NCBI RefSeq assembly: GCF_017948455.1
Contig: NZ_JAFFSU010000001.1
Location: 248,001-312,000 of the forward strand
DNA from: Streptomyces sp. GESEQ-4
GTDB taxonomy: Bacteria; Actinomycetota; Actinomycetes; Streptomycetales; Streptomycetaceae
Length of the DNA: 64,000 nucleotides
Direction of reading: 5' to 3'
Shown one piece after another: positions 1 to 8,052 of the stretch (its first letter is position 1; every line of letters starts with the position of its first letter). A program made the position numbers and the translations under genes. The notes below the pieces were generated by a model, which saw only the letters and a program-made list of their open reading frames with translations, was not told the DNA's origin and did no database searches.

Positions 1-635
1 TCCTCGCGGCTGCGGCCGGACTGGGCGAGCCCGGCTTCGGCGGTCGGCAGTGTGACCTCGCGCAGATACCGCTCGGTGGTGAAGCCGTGGGCCAGGAGGC
101 CGTCCGCCACCTCGCCTGCCACCCGGGTCATCGCCTCGCCGACGGCGGCCACGAACACCTTCGGCGCGCCTCCCGGTGCGGGCGGCGGGGAGAAGAAGGG
201 GGCCATCAGGGTGTGCGTGTAGAAGTCGCCGCGGAAGTCGAGTTTCGTGCCGTCGTTCCAGGCCGCCCAGATGGCGTGCAGCGCGCTCACGTACTCGCGC
301 ATCCGGGCCGCGGGCCTGCTCCACGGCATCGAGAACCGCCGCTCGATGTGCGGCTTGATCTGGCTGCCGAGGCCGAGACAGAAGCGGCCGTCCGCGTAGG
401 TCTGGAGGTCGTGCGCCGTGTACGCGAGCTGCATGGGGGAGCGGGCGAAGGCCACCGCGATGGCGGTGCCGACCTCGAGGCGGTCGGTGTGCTCGGCCGC
501 GAGCAGCAGCGGCAGGAAAGGGTCGTGCTTGGACTCCGAGGCCCACAGGCCGTCGTAGCCCGCCTTCTCGTGGTGCCGGGCCTCCTCGACGACCTCGCTG
601 GTGCGCCATACGTTGAGTTTGCCGTCGACCTTCAT
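1..635 (-). CDS. LLM-class F420-dependent oxidoreductase (3' end outside window)
   Basis: This is the N-terminal ~211 residues of a luciferase-like (bacterial luciferase/F420 family) TIM-barrel oxidoreductase; it runs off the left edge. The translation starts MKVDGKLNVW and contains GYDGLWASESKHDPFLPL, then TAIAVAFARSPMQLAYTA and YADGRFCLGLGSQIKPH, which are typical of F420-dependent LLM proteins. The ATG (633-635) overlaps the stop of the upstream acyl-CoA dehydrogenase as ATGA, so the two are probably translationally coupled. In such operons these enzymes use F420H2 or FMN on a CoA-ester or ketone intermediate; the actual substrate cannot be read here. Confidence 0.88.
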   Translation of the reverse strand, partial: MKVDGKLNVWRTSEVVEEARHHEKAGYDGLWASESKHDPFLPLLLAAEHTDRLEVGTAIAVAFARSPMQLAYTAHDLQTYADGRFCLGLGSQIKPHIERRFSMPWSRPAARMREYVSALHAIWAAWNDGTKLDFRGDFYTHTLMAPFFSPPPAPGGAPKVFVAAVGEAMTRVAGEVADGLLAHGFTTERYLREVTLPTAEAGLAQSGRSRE

Positions 636-1768
636 GCCGCTCCCTGGACTCGGATGACGCGCTGTGCGAGGCGTTCCCGGTGGTAGGCCGGGTCGCCGAA
701 CAGCAGTTGTGAGGTCTTGGCCCGTTTCAGATAGAGGTGGGCCGGGTGCTCCCAGGTGAAGCCGATGCCGCCGTGCACCTGGATGTTCTCGGCGGTCGCC
801 TGGAGACAGGCGTCGGAGCAGAAGGCCTTGGCCAGGCTTGCCACGGCGGGCAGTTCGGGGTCCTCGGCGTCGGCGGCGAGCAGCGCGTAGTGGGCGGCGG
901 CCCGGGCCGACTCCACCTCCAGGAGGACATCGGCCAGCAGGTGCTTGACCGCCTGGAAGGAACCGATGGGCCGCCCGAACTGGTGCCGCACCTTCGCGTA
1001 CTCCACGGCCATGTCGAGCGCCTGCCCGGCCACCCCGACCTGCTCGGCGGCCAGGGCGACGGCGGCCCGGTCGAGCACCTCCGCCACCAGCCGCCACCCG
1101 TCGTCGCCGTGCGCCCGCAGCAGGGTCGCCGGTACGTCGTCGTAGTCGAGGCGGGCCTGGCGGCGGGTCGGGTCCATGGTGGGCAGAGGGGTGCGGGTCA
1201 GGCCGGGTGCGTCACCGTCCACGCAGAAGACGCCGATGCCGTCGTCGCCGGTGCGGGCGACGGTGAGGACGACGTCGGCACTCGCGCCGTCCAGGACGAA
1301 GGTCTTGTGGCCGCTCAGACGCCAACTCCCCGCTGATTCCCGCGCGGTGAGACACACCCCTGCGGCGTCCCACCGCGCGGAGTCCTCGGTCAGGGCGAGC
1401 GTCCCGACCAGTTCGCCGGAGGCCAGTCCGGGCAGCAGGCGCTTGCGCGCGTCCTCGTCGTCGCAGCGCAGCAGCGTGGTGGTGGCCAGGACCGCAGAGG
1501 CGAGGAACGGCGCGCACAGCAGTGCGCGGCCCGACTCCTCCATGACCACGCCCATTTCGACCGGTCCGCACCCGGCGCCGCCGTACTCCTCGGGCACGGC
1601 GAGCCCTTGAAGGCCCAGCTCCGTCCCCATCCGGCGCCACAGCGCCCGGTCGAAGCCCTCGGGGGTCTCCATCAGCCGCCGCACCTCCGTCTCCGGCGAG
1701 GTGTCCGCCAGGAACGCCCTCACGGTGCGGCGCAGTTCCTCCTGCTCCTCGCTGAATGCGAAGTCCAC
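632..1768 (-). CDS. acyl-CoA dehydrogenase (small-subunit type)
   Basis: A 378-residue FAD-dependent acyl-CoA dehydrogenase, with N-terminal helical domain (FSEEQEELRRTVRAFL), middle beta domain and C-terminal helical domain ending IQVHGGIGFTWEHPAHLYLKR. That C-terminus is characteristic of the partner-type subunits seen in heteromeric actinobacterial dehydrogenases. It would introduce the alpha,beta double bond into an acyl-CoA. The GTG start (1766-1768) has AGGAG upstream. It is the middle gene of a leftward operon: the hydratase gene is 19 bp upstream and the LLM oxidoreductase overlaps its stop by 4 bp. No second subunit is adjacent; the dehydrogenase at 22837-24051 is one possible partner, by inference only. 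Confidence 0.93.
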   Translation of the reverse strand: MDFAFSEEQEELRRTVRAFLADTSPETEVRRLMETPEGFDRALWRRMGTELGLQGLAVPEEYGGAGCGPVEMGVVMEESGRALLCAPFLASAVLATTTLLRCDDEDARKRLLPGLASGELVGTLALTEDSARWDAAGVCLTARESAGSWRLSGHKTFVLDGASADVVLTVARTGDDGIGVFCVDGDAPGLTRTPLPTMDPTRRQARLDYDDVPATLLRAHGDDGWRLVAEVLDRAAVALAAEQVGVAGQALDMAVEYAKVRHQFGRPIGSFQAVKHLLADVLLEVESARAAAHYALLAADAEDPELPAVASLAKAFCSDACLQATAENIQVHGGIGFTWEHPAHLYLKRAKTSQLLFGDPAYHRERLAQRVIRVQGAA

Positions 1769-1787
1769 GTGCCTGCTCCTGTTCCGC

Positions 1788-2561
1788 TCAGCGGGCGCCG
1801 CGCGCGGCGATGATCTTCTCGACGGCCGCGATGTGCTCCGGGTCGGTCATGCTGTCCTGCTCGGCGAGCAGAGCCGGTTCCAGTACGGCGGCGATCGCCT
1901 GCTCCAGATGGAGGTTCACCGCCCGCTTGGTCTGGCGCAGCGCCTTGACGGGCAGCGTGGCCAGGCGCTGGGCGAGGTCCATGGCCTCGGTGAGGATCTT
2001 GTCCTTCGGTACGACGCGGTTGGCGATGCCCAGCCGGACCGCCTCCTCGGCGCTCACCCGGTCGCCCAGGAACAGCAACTCCTTGGCGCGGGTCAGCCCG
2101 ACGAGCAGCGGCAGCACCAGCGCGCCCCCGTCGCCCGCGACGAGCCCGACCTGGACGTGCGGGTCCGCGATGTAGGCGTCGTCGGCGATCAGGACGAGGT
2201 CGCTCAGCAGGGCGAGGCTGCAGCCGAGGCCGACCGCGGGCCCGTTCACCGCCGCGATGACCGGCAGCGGGCAGCGGACCATGCCGGTGATGATCCGGCG
2301 GGCCTCGTCGACGTTCCGCTTCCGGAAGGCCGCGTCCTGCTGGACCCGGGTCATGATGCCGAAGTTGCCGCCCGCGCTGAACGCCCGGCCCCGCCCGGTG
2401 AGGACGACGACCCGCGCCTCCGGATCGGCTGCCACGTCCTCCCACACCGACGCGAGACCGGCGTGCGACTCCTCGCTCATCGCGTTGAGTTGCTCGGGCC
2501 GGTTCAGCTCGACCAGCCGGACCGGCCCCCGGGCCGTCACCACCAGATCCGTCATCTCCAC
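1788..2561 (-). CDS. enoyl-CoA hydratase/isomerase family protein
   Basis: A crotonase-fold protein of 257 residues. The N-terminus shows VRLVELNRPEQLNAMSEE, and the oxyanion-hole segments are AFSAGGNFGIM and AAVNGPAVGLGCSLAL. Where the second catalytic Glu of hydratases is expected, the sequence reads GLVAGDGGALVLP, so an Asp or a different mechanism may apply. It starts at GTG 2559-2561 or at the in-frame ATG 2553-2555. It is the first gene of the leftward operon and is divergent from the hydratase at 2647. It probably hydrates the product of the downstream acyl-CoA dehydrogenase. Confidence 0.92.
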   Translation of the reverse strand: MEMTDLVVTARGPVRLVELNRPEQLNAMSEESHAGLASVWEDVAADPEARVVVLTGRGRAFSAGGNFGIMTRVQQDAAFRKRNVDEARRIITGMVRCPLPVIAAVNGPAVGLGCSLALLSDLVLIADDAYIADPHVQVGLVAGDGGALVLPLLVGLTRAKELLFLGDRVSAEEAVRLGIANRVVPKDKILTEAMDLAQRLATLPVKALRQTKRAVNLHLEQAIAAVLEPALLAEQDSMTDPEHIAAVEKIIAARGAR

Positions 2562-2646
2562 CGCCGTCGACCGCTTGCTAATGAGTCAGTAGAGTTGAAT
2601 GCTATAACTAATTAAGCGGACTGGGAACCGAATGCGGAGGGCATGT
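2562..2646. promoter_or_regulatory. AT-rich divergent promoter with candidate operators
   Basis: The 85 bp between the two divergent hydratase genes are strikingly AT-rich for this genome. They contain CTAATGAGTCAG (2578-2589), which matches CTAATGAGTTAG at 15518 in 11 of 12 positions. They also contain GTTGAATGCTATAACTA (2594-2610), which matches the promoters at 5221 and 15561. GGAGG at 2636-2640 is the Shine-Dalgarno of the rightward gene. The shared motifs suggest a common regulator; its identity is inferred, not shown. Confidence 0.55.
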
Positions 2647-3513
2647 ATGCCGGAGCAGGAGTACGAGACCGTCACGGCGGAGTCGGCCGACCGGATCCTC
2701 ACCGTCACGCTCAACCGGCCCGAGAAGCTCAACGCCTTCAACCCGCGCATGATGCAGGACCTGCTGGACGTCCTGGACGCGGCCGACGCCGACGACGACG
2801 TGCGCGTGATCGTGGTGACCGGGGCCGGACGAGGCTTCTGCGCGGGCGCCGACGTCAGTGCCGGCGGCGGCTCCTTCGACCACCGCAAGGCGGGTGACTG
2901 GCACCGGGACACCGGCGGACGGGTGGCGCTGCGGATCTTCTCTTCCACCAAGCCGGTCATCGCCGCGATCAACGGCCCGGCGGCCGGCGTCGGCGCCAGC
3001 ATGACCCTGCCCATGGACATCCGGCTCGCCTCGACCTCGGCGAAGTTCGGCTTCGTCTTCGCTCGCCGCGGCATCGTCCCGGAGTCCGCGGCGAGCTGGT
3101 TCCTGCCGCGCGCGGTGGGCATGCAGCGGGCGATGGAGTGGGCGGCCACCGGCCGCGTCTTCGGCCCCGACGAGGCGCTGGCCGCCGGGCTCGTACGCTC
3201 CGTCCACCCGCCGGAGGAACTGCTCCCGGCGGCGTACGCCCTCGCGCGCGAGATCGCGGAGAACACCTCGGCCGTGTCGGTCGCCCTGGCGCGGCAGATG
3301 ATGTGGCGGATGCTCGGCGAGGCCCACCCCATGACCGCGCACCGCCTCGACTCACGGATCATGAGCCAGATCGGCGGCGGCCCGGACCCGACGGAGGGCA
3401 TCGAGTCCTTCCTCGCCAAACGGCCGCCCGAGTTCCCGGGTCGGGTCAGCAAGGACATGCCGCCGGTGTTTCCCTGGTGGGAGGACGAGGAATTCCGTCC
3501 CTTCGGCGCGTAG
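2647..3513 (+). CDS. enoyl-CoA hydratase/isomerase family protein
   Basis: A 288-residue crotonase-fold protein read from ATG 2647, chosen because GGAGG (2636-2640) lies 6 bases upstream; an in-frame upstream start at 2632 lacks this spacing. It shows VTLNRPEKLNAFNPRM, the oxyanion-hole loop GFCAGADVSAGG, AAINGPAAGVGASM, and FARRGIVPESAASWFLPR. The last motif, with Glu in GIVPE, resembles the single-Glu isomerase/hydratase subgroup. It is followed at 19 bp by a GMC oxidoreductase and is likely in the same transcript. Confidence 0.93.
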   Translation: MPEQEYETVTAESADRILTVTLNRPEKLNAFNPRMMQDLLDVLDAADADDDVRVIVVTGAGRGFCAGADVSAGGGSFDHRKAGDWHRDTGGRVALRIFSSTKPVIAAINGPAAGVGASMTLPMDIRLASTSAKFGFVFARRGIVPESAASWFLPRAVGMQRAMEWAATGRVFGPDEALAAGLVRSVHPPEELLPAAYALAREIAENTSAVSVALARQMMWRMLGEAHPMTAHRLDSRIMSQIGGGPDPTEGIESFLAKRPPEFPGRVSKDMPPVFPWWEDEEFRPFGA

Positions 3514-3532
3514 GCCGCAAGCACCGGGAGGT

Positions 3533-5137
3533 GTGATGACGACGTTCGACTACATCGTGGTGGGGGCGGGTTCGGCGGGGTGCGTGCTCGCGAACCGCCT
3601 GTCCGCGGACCCCGGGACGACGGTGCTGCTGATCGAGGCGGGCGGCAGGGACTCCACGCCGCTGATCAAGATGCCCAAGGGGTTCGGCAAGCTGCTGGGC
3701 GACCCCCGGTACGCCTGGCACTACCCGGTGGAGCCGGTGGGCCCGACCGGGCGGGTCGAGCACTGGGTGCGGGGCCGCACGCTCGGGGGATCGAGTTCGG
3801 TCAACGGCATGGTCTACAACCGCGGCGACCGGGCCGACTACGACGAGCTGGAGCGGCTCGGCAACCCCGGCTGGGGCTGGGACACCATGCTCCCGGTCTT
3901 CCGGCGGATCGAGGACAACGCGCTCGGCGCCTCCGAAGTCCGGGGCGGGGGCGGGCCGTTGCACATCTCGACCGCGTCTCGGCCGGAACCGCTCTGCGAG
4001 GAGGTGATCGCAGCCGGAACCGCACTCGGCTGGCGCCGCACCGACGACCTCAACGCGAGCGACGACGAACGCATCGGCTATGCCATGGCCACCATCAAGA
4101 ACGGACAGCGCTTCAGCGCCGCCCGCGCCTTCCTGCACCCGGTCGCGCACCGGCCCAACCTGACCGTCGCCGTCGACACCCTGGTCACCGCGGTCGTCAC
4201 CGAGAACGGCCGGGCCGTCGGCGTACGGACTCGCAGCGAGGGACAGCGGACCGAGGTCCGCGCCCGACGTGAGGTGATCCTCTGTGCCGGCAGCATCGCC
4301 ACCCCGAAGATCCTGCAGCTCTCGGGCATCGGACCGGCCGAGACGCTCAAGGCGGCCGGCGTCGACGTCCTGGTCGACAGCCCGCACATCGGCGGCCGGA
4401 TGCGCGAGCACCGCTGCTTCGTCGTCCAGTACCGGCTGGGAGACAACCTCGGCTACAACAAGGCGCTGAGCACCCCGCTGCGACAGGGCCTGTCCGGCCT
4501 GAAGTACCTGACCACCCGCCGGGGACCGCTGGCCGCTCCCGCCTTCGATGTCATCGCCTTCTTCAAGAGCCGCCCCGAACTCGACCGCCCGGACGCCCAG
4601 TTGCTGATGGCACCGGTCTCCCTGACCCCGGAGGTCCCCGGCAAGGAGCCCGGAGTCGAGCGCGAGCCCGGCGTGATGGGCCTCGGCTACATCCTGCGCC
4701 CCACCGCCGAGGGAAGCCTGCACATCACCTCGGCCGACCCCGAGGCACCCCTGACGATCACGGCCAACTACTACGGCTCCGACCACGACCGCACAGTCGG
4801 CACCGCCCTGTTCCGCAGGATGCGCGAACTCTTCGAGACCGCGCCGATCTCCGGACGGATCACGGCCGAGACCCTGCCCGGCCCCGCGGTGCGGGAGGAC
4901 CAGGAGATCATCGACGCGGGCCTCGAGCACGGCCGCTGCGGCTACCACGCCATCGGCACCTGCGCCATGGGCCCGGCCGAGGACGACCCCGTCGACGCCC
5001 AGCTGCGCGTGCGCGGCATCGAAGGCCTGCGGGTCGTGGACTGCTCGGTCATGCCGAGGATGGTGTCCGGCAATCTCAACGCGCCGATCATGGCGATGGC
5101 CTGGCGAGCGGCCGACCTCATCCTCGAGGGGAAGTGA
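3533..5137 (+). CDS. GMC family FAD-dependent oxidoreductase (choline dehydrogenase-like)
   Basis: A glucose-methanol-choline oxidoreductase of about 533 residues. The N-terminal Rossmann ADP-binding motif is YIVVGAGSAGCVLANRLS. The GMC signature is GRTLGGSSSVNGMVYNRG, and a second signature lies near CAGSIATPKILQLSGIG. The C-terminal active-site region has GYHAIGTCAMG (catalytic His) and ends in VVDCSVMPRMVSGNLNAP. It would oxidise a primary or secondary alcohol to an aldehyde or ketone. It starts at GTG 3533 or ATG 3536 behind GGGAGG. Its place in an acyl-CoA cluster suggests it prepares a hydroxylated substrate for entry into beta-oxidation; this is inference. Confidence 0.94.
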   Translation: MMTTFDYIVVGAGSAGCVLANRLSADPGTTVLLIEAGGRDSTPLIKMPKGFGKLLGDPRYAWHYPVEPVGPTGRVEHWVRGRTLGGSSSVNGMVYNRGDRADYDELERLGNPGWGWDTMLPVFRRIEDNALGASEVRGGGGPLHISTASRPEPLCEEVIAAGTALGWRRTDDLNASDDERIGYAMATIKNGQRFSAARAFLHPVAHRPNLTVAVDTLVTAVVTENGRAVGVRTRSEGQRTEVRARREVILCAGSIATPKILQLSGIGPAETLKAAGVDVLVDSPHIGGRMREHRCFVVQYRLGDNLGYNKALSTPLRQGLSGLKYLTTRRGPLAAPAFDVIAFFKSRPELDRPDAQLLMAPVSLTPEVPGKEPGVEREPGVMGLGYILRPTAEGSLHITSADPEAPLTITANYYGSDHDRTVGTALFRRMRELFETAPISGRITAETLPGPAVREDQEIIDAGLEHGRCGYHAIGTCAMGPAEDDPVDAQLRVRGIEGLRVVDCSVMPRMVSGNLNAPIMAMAWRAADLILEGK

Positions 5138-5222
5138 TCACCGTGGCCGGTTCGAAGAGATCTGGCTGAAACATTGTCGTAGTTTCCCCGAAGTGTTAGC
5201 GTCCGGACGGCGAGCATTGAGT

Positions 5223-5242
5223 TGAATGCGCTAAACCATTCA
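5223..5242. promoter_or_regulatory. inverted-repeat operator candidate upstream of the GH1-fold gene
   Basis: The arms TGAATG (5223-5228) and CATTCA (5237-5242) form a perfect inverted repeat with an 8-bp spacer, 18 bp before the start at 5260. The left arm is inside GAGTTGAATGC (5219-5229), which is identical to 2592-2602. The rest of the 5138-5259 gap is unremarkable. A dimeric regulator site is likely. Confidence 0.5.
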
Positions 5243-5259
5243 TCGCCTGGACGGTGACC

Positions 5260-6657
5260 ATGAGCGATGGTTCTCTGTACGACTCCTACCGCGGTGTCGA
5301 CTGGGGGACGGCCACCGCGGACGCCCTTGCGGCGGCCCCGATGCCCCCGCCCGACCAGGGCGGACATTTCCGGCAGTGGACCGACGACGTCCGGCAAGTG
5401 CTCGGTGTCGCCCCCACGACCCACCGGGCCGTGGCGGGCTGGCCGCAGCTCCAGCCCGAGGGGCCGGGCCTGTGGGACCGGACCGCCCTCGACCGCTGCG
5501 ACCGCGCCCTCGACTCCCTGCTCGCCCTCGGTCTGAAGCCCAGCCTCACCCTGCTCCATCTGTCGCTGCCGCCGTGGCTGGACGCCTCCGGCGGCTGGCT
5601 CGTACGCGACACCGCGAACCGCTTCGCCGAGTACGCGGCCGAGATGGGCCGCCGCTTCGGCGACCGGGTGGACCGCTGGGTCACCTCGACCGACCTGGCG
5701 AGCCCCACGCTCGCGGACCACGTGGCCGGAATGTATCCCCCGAGCCGAGGTATCGGCAGGGCGGGACTGCCCGCGGTCCACCACATCCTGCTCGCCAACG
5801 GGCTCGCCACCCAGGCGCTGAGGGCGACCGGCGCGCAGGGCCGGATCGGCACCACGGTCACCCTCGTCGGCGGCTATGCGGCGACCGACGACCCGTACGA
5901 CCGCCTGGCCGTGGAGCGGCTGGAGAGCTGGACCAACCGGATGTTCCTCGATCCGATGCTGCTCGGCGAGCACATGGTCACCGAGGACGACGTCTCACCG
6001 GTCGAGGCCACCGGCTGCGTACGCCCCGGCGACCTGGACACCATCGCCACCGCGCAGGACCTGCTGAGCCTGTCCTGGTACACCCCGTTCCGCGTCACCG
6101 CGCCGGAGAACCTGCCCAGGGCGCTCCCGGTGATGAAGTGCCTCGGCGCACTCAACGAGGTGAACCGGCTGCTCGTCGGTCTCGGTTTCGCCCTGATCCC
6201 CTTCGACGACGTGGAGACCACGGCGTACGGCTGGCCGATCCTCCCCGAGGGCCTCGCCGATGCCGTCGCCGACCTGCACGACCTCTACGGTGACCTCCTG
6301 CCACCCCTGTCCATCGTCGACAACGGCATGGGCGACCTGGACCTCGTCGACCACCGGGGCCGCCGCGACGACGCCCGGCGCCGGGCGCAGCTCGGGGCCC
6401 GGCTGTCCTGGCTGGCCCGGGTCGTGTCGCGCGGAGTCGACGTGTGCGGCTACGAGTACTGGTCGGTGCTCGACAACATCGAGGCGAAGCTGCGCTACAC
6501 CCGCCTGTACGCGATGGGCGTCCCCGAGCGCACACCGCCGCCCCGTCCGCCGATGCCCGCGGACTGGATCCACGGGGGAGCGTTCGCACCCGCCCCCACC
6601 GGATCGCCCACCGGACTCCACGCGGTGCCGCGGGCTCAGAGCGCCGGAGCCTCGTAG
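5260..6657 (+). CDS. GH1-fold protein with altered catalytic residues
   Basis: A protein of about 465 residues (numbering here from the in-frame ATG at 5254, two codons upstream) that follows the glycoside hydrolase family 1 fold along its whole length. The match includes LDRCDRALDSLLALGLKPSL, LHLSLPPWL then GGWLVRDTANRFAEYAAEMG, and CGYEYWSVLDNIE near the C-terminus. In true GH1 enzymes the acid/base lies in T-x-N-E-P and the nucleophile in T-E-N-G. Here the aligned segments read VTSTDL (Asp147) and IVDNG (Asp356), so both catalytic Glu are Asp and the conserved Asn-Pro is lost. No signal peptide is seen. Lying in an acyl-CoA cluster, it may act on a non-sugar substrate or be a binding protein; no ordinary beta-glucosidase activity should be assumed. 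Confidence 0.8.
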   Translation: MSDGSLYDSYRGVDWGTATADALAAAPMPPPDQGGHFRQWTDDVRQVLGVAPTTHRAVAGWPQLQPEGPGLWDRTALDRCDRALDSLLALGLKPSLTLLHLSLPPWLDASGGWLVRDTANRFAEYAAEMGRRFGDRVDRWVTSTDLASPTLADHVAGMYPPSRGIGRAGLPAVHHILLANGLATQALRATGAQGRIGTTVTLVGGYAATDDPYDRLAVERLESWTNRMFLDPMLLGEHMVTEDDVSPVEATGCVRPGDLDTIATAQDLLSLSWYTPFRVTAPENLPRALPVMKCLGALNEVNRLLVGLGFALIPFDDVETTAYGWPILPEGLADAVADLHDLYGDLLPPLSIVDNGMGDLDLVDHRGRRDDARRRAQLGARLSWLARVVSRGVDVCGYEYWSVLDNIEAKLRYTRLYAMGVPERTPPPRPPMPADWIHGGAFAPAPTGSPTGLHAVPRAQSAGAS

Positions 6658-7136
6658 TCCCTGCCGCGGATCAGCCGCACCGGCGTGTAGACGAGCACCT
6701 CCTCGTCGCGCTGGTTGCGGACGGAGATGCGGCTGGTCACCACGCCCCGGCCCGGTTTGCTGGACGGCCGCGAGTCCGTCGTCTCGACGACGGCGTACAG
6801 CGTGTCACCGACGTACACCGGACCCTTGACCGACAACTCCATGTGCAGGAATGCCAGGCCCGTGCCGTGCAGCACGTTCGTCTGCAGCACCAGTCCCTCG
6901 GCGAGGCAGTACGTCAGCCCGCCCGGCACCAGCCGGCCCGTGTAGCCGCCGTCCGCGGCGTGCGAGGCGTCCCAGAAGAGCGGCTCGGTGAAACCGCCCC
7001 AGGTGACGAAGTTGACCAGGTCGGTCTCGGTAATGGTGCGGCGGGCGGTGCGGAAGATCTGCCCGACGGGCATCTCCTCGTACGTCAACCCCCGGACGAG
7101 CAGGGGGACTTCACTGATGGTGGGCTCCGATGTCAT
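6636..7136 (-). CDS. MaoC-like hot-dog dehydratase
   Basis: A single hot-dog domain protein of 166 residues. It contains PVGQIFRTARRTITETDLVNFV, LVPGGLTYCLAEGLVLQT and GPVYVGDTLYAVVETTDSRPS, typical of MaoC (R)-hydratase relatives. The usual D-x-N-x-x-H active-site motif is not evident: the corresponding part reads TWGGFTEPLFWD, so hydratase activity is uncertain. The ATG at 7134-7136 is preferred over an upstream start because GAGGAG lies just before it. It is 10 bp downstream of the hydratase at 7147-7968, and its 3' end overlaps the convergent GH1-fold gene by 22 bp. Confidence 0.85.
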   Translation of the reverse strand: MTSEPTISEVPLLVRGLTYEEMPVGQIFRTARRTITETDLVNFVTWGGFTEPLFWDASHAADGGYTGRLVPGGLTYCLAEGLVLQTNVLHGTGLAFLHMELSVKGPVYVGDTLYAVVETTDSRPSSKPGRGVVTSRISVRNQRDEEVLVYTPVRLIRGRDYEAPAL

Positions 7137-7146
7137 CGTGGGCTCC

Positions 7147-7968
7147 TCAGAGGTCGAGCGGGTGCTTGGCGGCCACGCCCTCGAAGTCCGGGGCGCGCTT
7201 GTCACGGTGGGCGGCGAGACCCTCGGTGACCTCGTGCCCGCCGAACCCGAAGAACTCGAGTCCGAGCGAGGCCTCGAAGAGCGGCCCCGCCGTGCGGTAC
7301 CAGTGGTTGAGGGAGCGCTTGGTCCAGCTCAGCGCGCTGGCCGGGCCGGCGGCCAGCGCGGTCGCGAGGCGCAGCCCCTCGGCGTGCACCTCCCCGTCGT
7401 CGACACACTTGGAGACCAGGCCGATCCGCTCGGCCTCCTCGCCGGTGAGGGTCTCGCAGGTCAGCAGGTAGTACTTGGCCTTGGCCATGCCGCACAGCAG
7501 CGGCCAGCAGATCGCCGCATGGTCGCCGGCCGCCACGCCGAGCCGGGTGTGCCCGTCGACGATCTTCGCCCGGCGCCCGGCCACGGAGATGTCCGCCAGC
7601 ATGCCGATCACCAGCCCGGCGCCGACGGCGGGACCGTGGATCGCGGACACCACGGGCTTGGAGCAGTTGATCACCCCGTACACCATGTCCCGCGCCTCAC
7701 GCATCACCCGCGCCCGCACCGAGTAGTCCTCCGTCATGGCCTCGATGGAGTCGAAGGTCCCGCCCGCCGAGAAGGCCTTGCCCGCGCCCTGGACCAGGAC
7801 CGCGCGCACGTCGTCGTCCCGGTCGACGACCGGCCAGATGTCGGCCAGCTCGCCGTGCATCCTGGGGTCGACCGCGTTGAGGTGGGGGGCGTCGAGCACG
7901 ATCCGGAGCACCCCGGGCGCGGGCCGCTCGAAGGTCAGGCTGGTGAACTGCTCATAGGGATCCGTCAC
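7147..7968 (-). CDS. enoyl-CoA hydratase/isomerase family protein
   Basis: A 273-residue crotonase-fold protein with [20 protein letters not shown], the oxyanion-hole loops [13 protein letters not shown] and [15 protein letters not shown], and [16 protein letters not shown] in place of the usual Glu-containing segment. The GTG start (7966-7968) is preceded by AGGAG. It is the first gene of a short leftward operon with the MaoC-like gene and is divergent from the acyl-CoA dehydrogenase pair at 8053. It resembles the hydratase at 1788 more than those at 2647, 16118 and 21388. Confidence 0.92.
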   Translation of the reverse strand: MTDPYEQFTSLTFERPAPGVLRIVLDAPHLNAVDPRMHGELADIWPVVDRDDDVRAVLVQGAGKAFSAGGTFDSIEAMTEDYSVRARVMREARDMVYGVINCSKPVVSAIHGPAVGAGLVIGMLADISVAGRRAKIVDGHTRLGVAAGDHAAICWPLLCGMAKAKYYLLTCETLTGEEAERIGLVSKCVDDGEVHAEGLRLATALAAGPASALSWTKRSLNHWYRTAGPLFEASLGLEFFGFGGHEVTEGLAAHRDKRAPDFEGVAAKHPLDL

Positions 7969-8052
7969 GTCATGCTCCTGGTGTATTCCGTTCGGATACT
8001 ATAATTATCTAACTGTATCTGGGCGGGCAACACCGAGGACGGGAAGCTCGGG
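7969..8052. promoter_or_regulatory. AT-rich divergent promoter
   Basis: The 84 bp between divergent acyl-CoA genes contain an AT-rich core, ATACTATAATTATCTAACTG, at about 7996-8015, strongly contrasting with the flanks. TATAAT gives a good -10 candidate. ATCTAACT recalls the TTAGAT and TAACT pieces in the other cluster promoters. No clean palindrome is evident. Confidence 0.45.

Noticed and set aside
2595..2618. TTGAAT as a -35 promoter element
   Set aside because: At 17-bp spacing no reasonable -10 follows. The recurrence of the longer GTTGAAT motif fits an operator better.
5260..6657. Naming the GH1-fold gene as beta-glucosidase
   Set aside because: Both catalytic Glu positions hold Asp and the Asn-Pro is missing, so standard activity is not supported.
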